This document shows positions 4,710 to 5,041 of a stretch of 5,041 nt of DNA, one piece after another. A program made the translations under genes and the position numbers. The stretch lies in NCBI GenBank assembly GCA_016789205.1, contig JAEURF010000132.1:1-5041 (forward strand), written 5' to 3'. The notes under the pieces are model-generated. The model did not search any database. It saw only the letters and a program-made list of their open reading frames with translations, and was not told where the DNA came from. Source of the DNA: Anaerolineales bacterium (lineage in GTDB: Bacteria > Chloroflexota > Anaerolineae > Anaerolineales > Villigracilaceae). The first letter of the stretch is position 1, and the number at the start of each line of letters is the position of its first letter.

Positions 4710-5041
4710 ATGAAAACCATTCGTCGTCTTTATTTTTACGCCGTTGCCTTCATCAGCATTGAAGTAGTGCTATGGGGCATCATCGGTTTGCTTCGCTCGA
4801 TTTTTAATAACAATGAAATCACATCTGGCGCAACTTCATTAGCGCAAGCCTTGTCATTAATATTAGTCGGTGCACCAATTTTCTTAATTCATTGGTTGTG
4901 GGCGCAAAACGTTTCAGCCAAAGAAGATGAAGAAAAGTCTGCCAGTGTGCGTGCAATTTTTCTATATGGCATATTGCTGGCTACGCTTGTACCCGCCATA
5001 CAAAATTTTCTTGCGTTTATCAACCGTACACTTTTATCATC
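4710..5041 (+). CDS. Multi-pass membrane protein, DUF5671-like, 3' truncated by window edge
   Basis: From the ATG at 4710, with AAAGGA at 4697-4702 and 7-nt spacing, the frame is open for 110 codons to the window end. It begins MKTIRRLYFYAVAFISIE and shows three hydrophobic segments at about residues 8-28, 47-66 (ALSLILVGAPIFLIHWLWAQ) and 82-104. A charged stretch, KEDEEKSASVR (71-81), lies between the second and third. The RRLYFY-V-F-S start with VLWGIIGLLRS and the IHWLWAQ motif recall DUF5671-type proteins of Chloroflexota; this is from memory and the function of that family is unknown. Hydrophobicity and the clean start make it a real gene. It probably continues with further TM segments. 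Confidence 0.82.
   Translation, partial: MKTIRRLYFYAVAFISIEVVLWGIIGLLRSIFNNNEITSGATSLAQALSLILVGAPIFLIHWLWAQNVSAKEDEEKSASVRAIFLYGILLATLVPAIQNFLAFINRTLLS

Overview
The window looks like chromosomal DNA of a free-living bacterium, most likely an Anaerolineae-type member of the Chloroflexota. This rests on recall of protein families: the small TM-anchored NTF2-like protein followed by a DUF5671-type membrane protein, the lipoprotein rhodanese and the human-like glutaryl-CoA dehydrogenase are a familiar mix there. Base composition is moderately AT-rich and similar across all genes, with no sign of a mobile element, phage, CRISPR array or RNA gene.

Layout: (1) 2-280 (+), C-terminal end of a glutamate dehydrogenase, closed by a strong intrinsic terminator (314-351). 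(2) 454-1629 (+), complete glutaryl-CoA dehydrogenase with all key catalytic residues. (3) 1704-2174 (-), convergent to it, an exported rhodanese-domain lipoprotein whose reading frame is crossed by one in-frame TGA (1827-1829). (4) 2224-4026 (-), complete M3-family oligoendopeptidase F. (5) 4153-4626 (+), divergent from pepF, a small membrane-anchored NTF2-like protein. (6) 4710-end (+), the first 110 residues of a multi-TM DUF5671-like protein. The genes are mostly housekeeping or catabolic (amino-acid and peptide breakdown) and do not form one obvious pathway; the minus-strand pair pepF-rhodanese and the plus-strand pair 4153/4710 may each be co-transcribed.

The most interesting item is the rhodanese gene. 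A gene call that stops at the TGA gives a 115-residue protein cut off inside the active-site loop. Reading through gives 40 more residues that complete a normal rhodanese domain and end at TAA. The TGA sits two residues after the canonical catalytic Cys (Y-C-T-TGA-P-N-E), where I recall relatives having Cys, and a stem-loop with bacterial SECIS geometry begins just after it. I interpret this as a selenocysteine-containing, membrane-tethered rhodanese with a Cys-x-Sec motif. A nonsense mutation is the main alternative.

The second theme is the intergenic DNA. Four of the five spacers longer than 50 bp carry short degenerate arrays of strict 7-nt or 8-nt period, two of them clearly folded into inverted pairs, each with a different unit. 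The remaining short spacer (2175-2223) holds a near-perfect palindrome. No gene-free stretch exceeds 300 bases.
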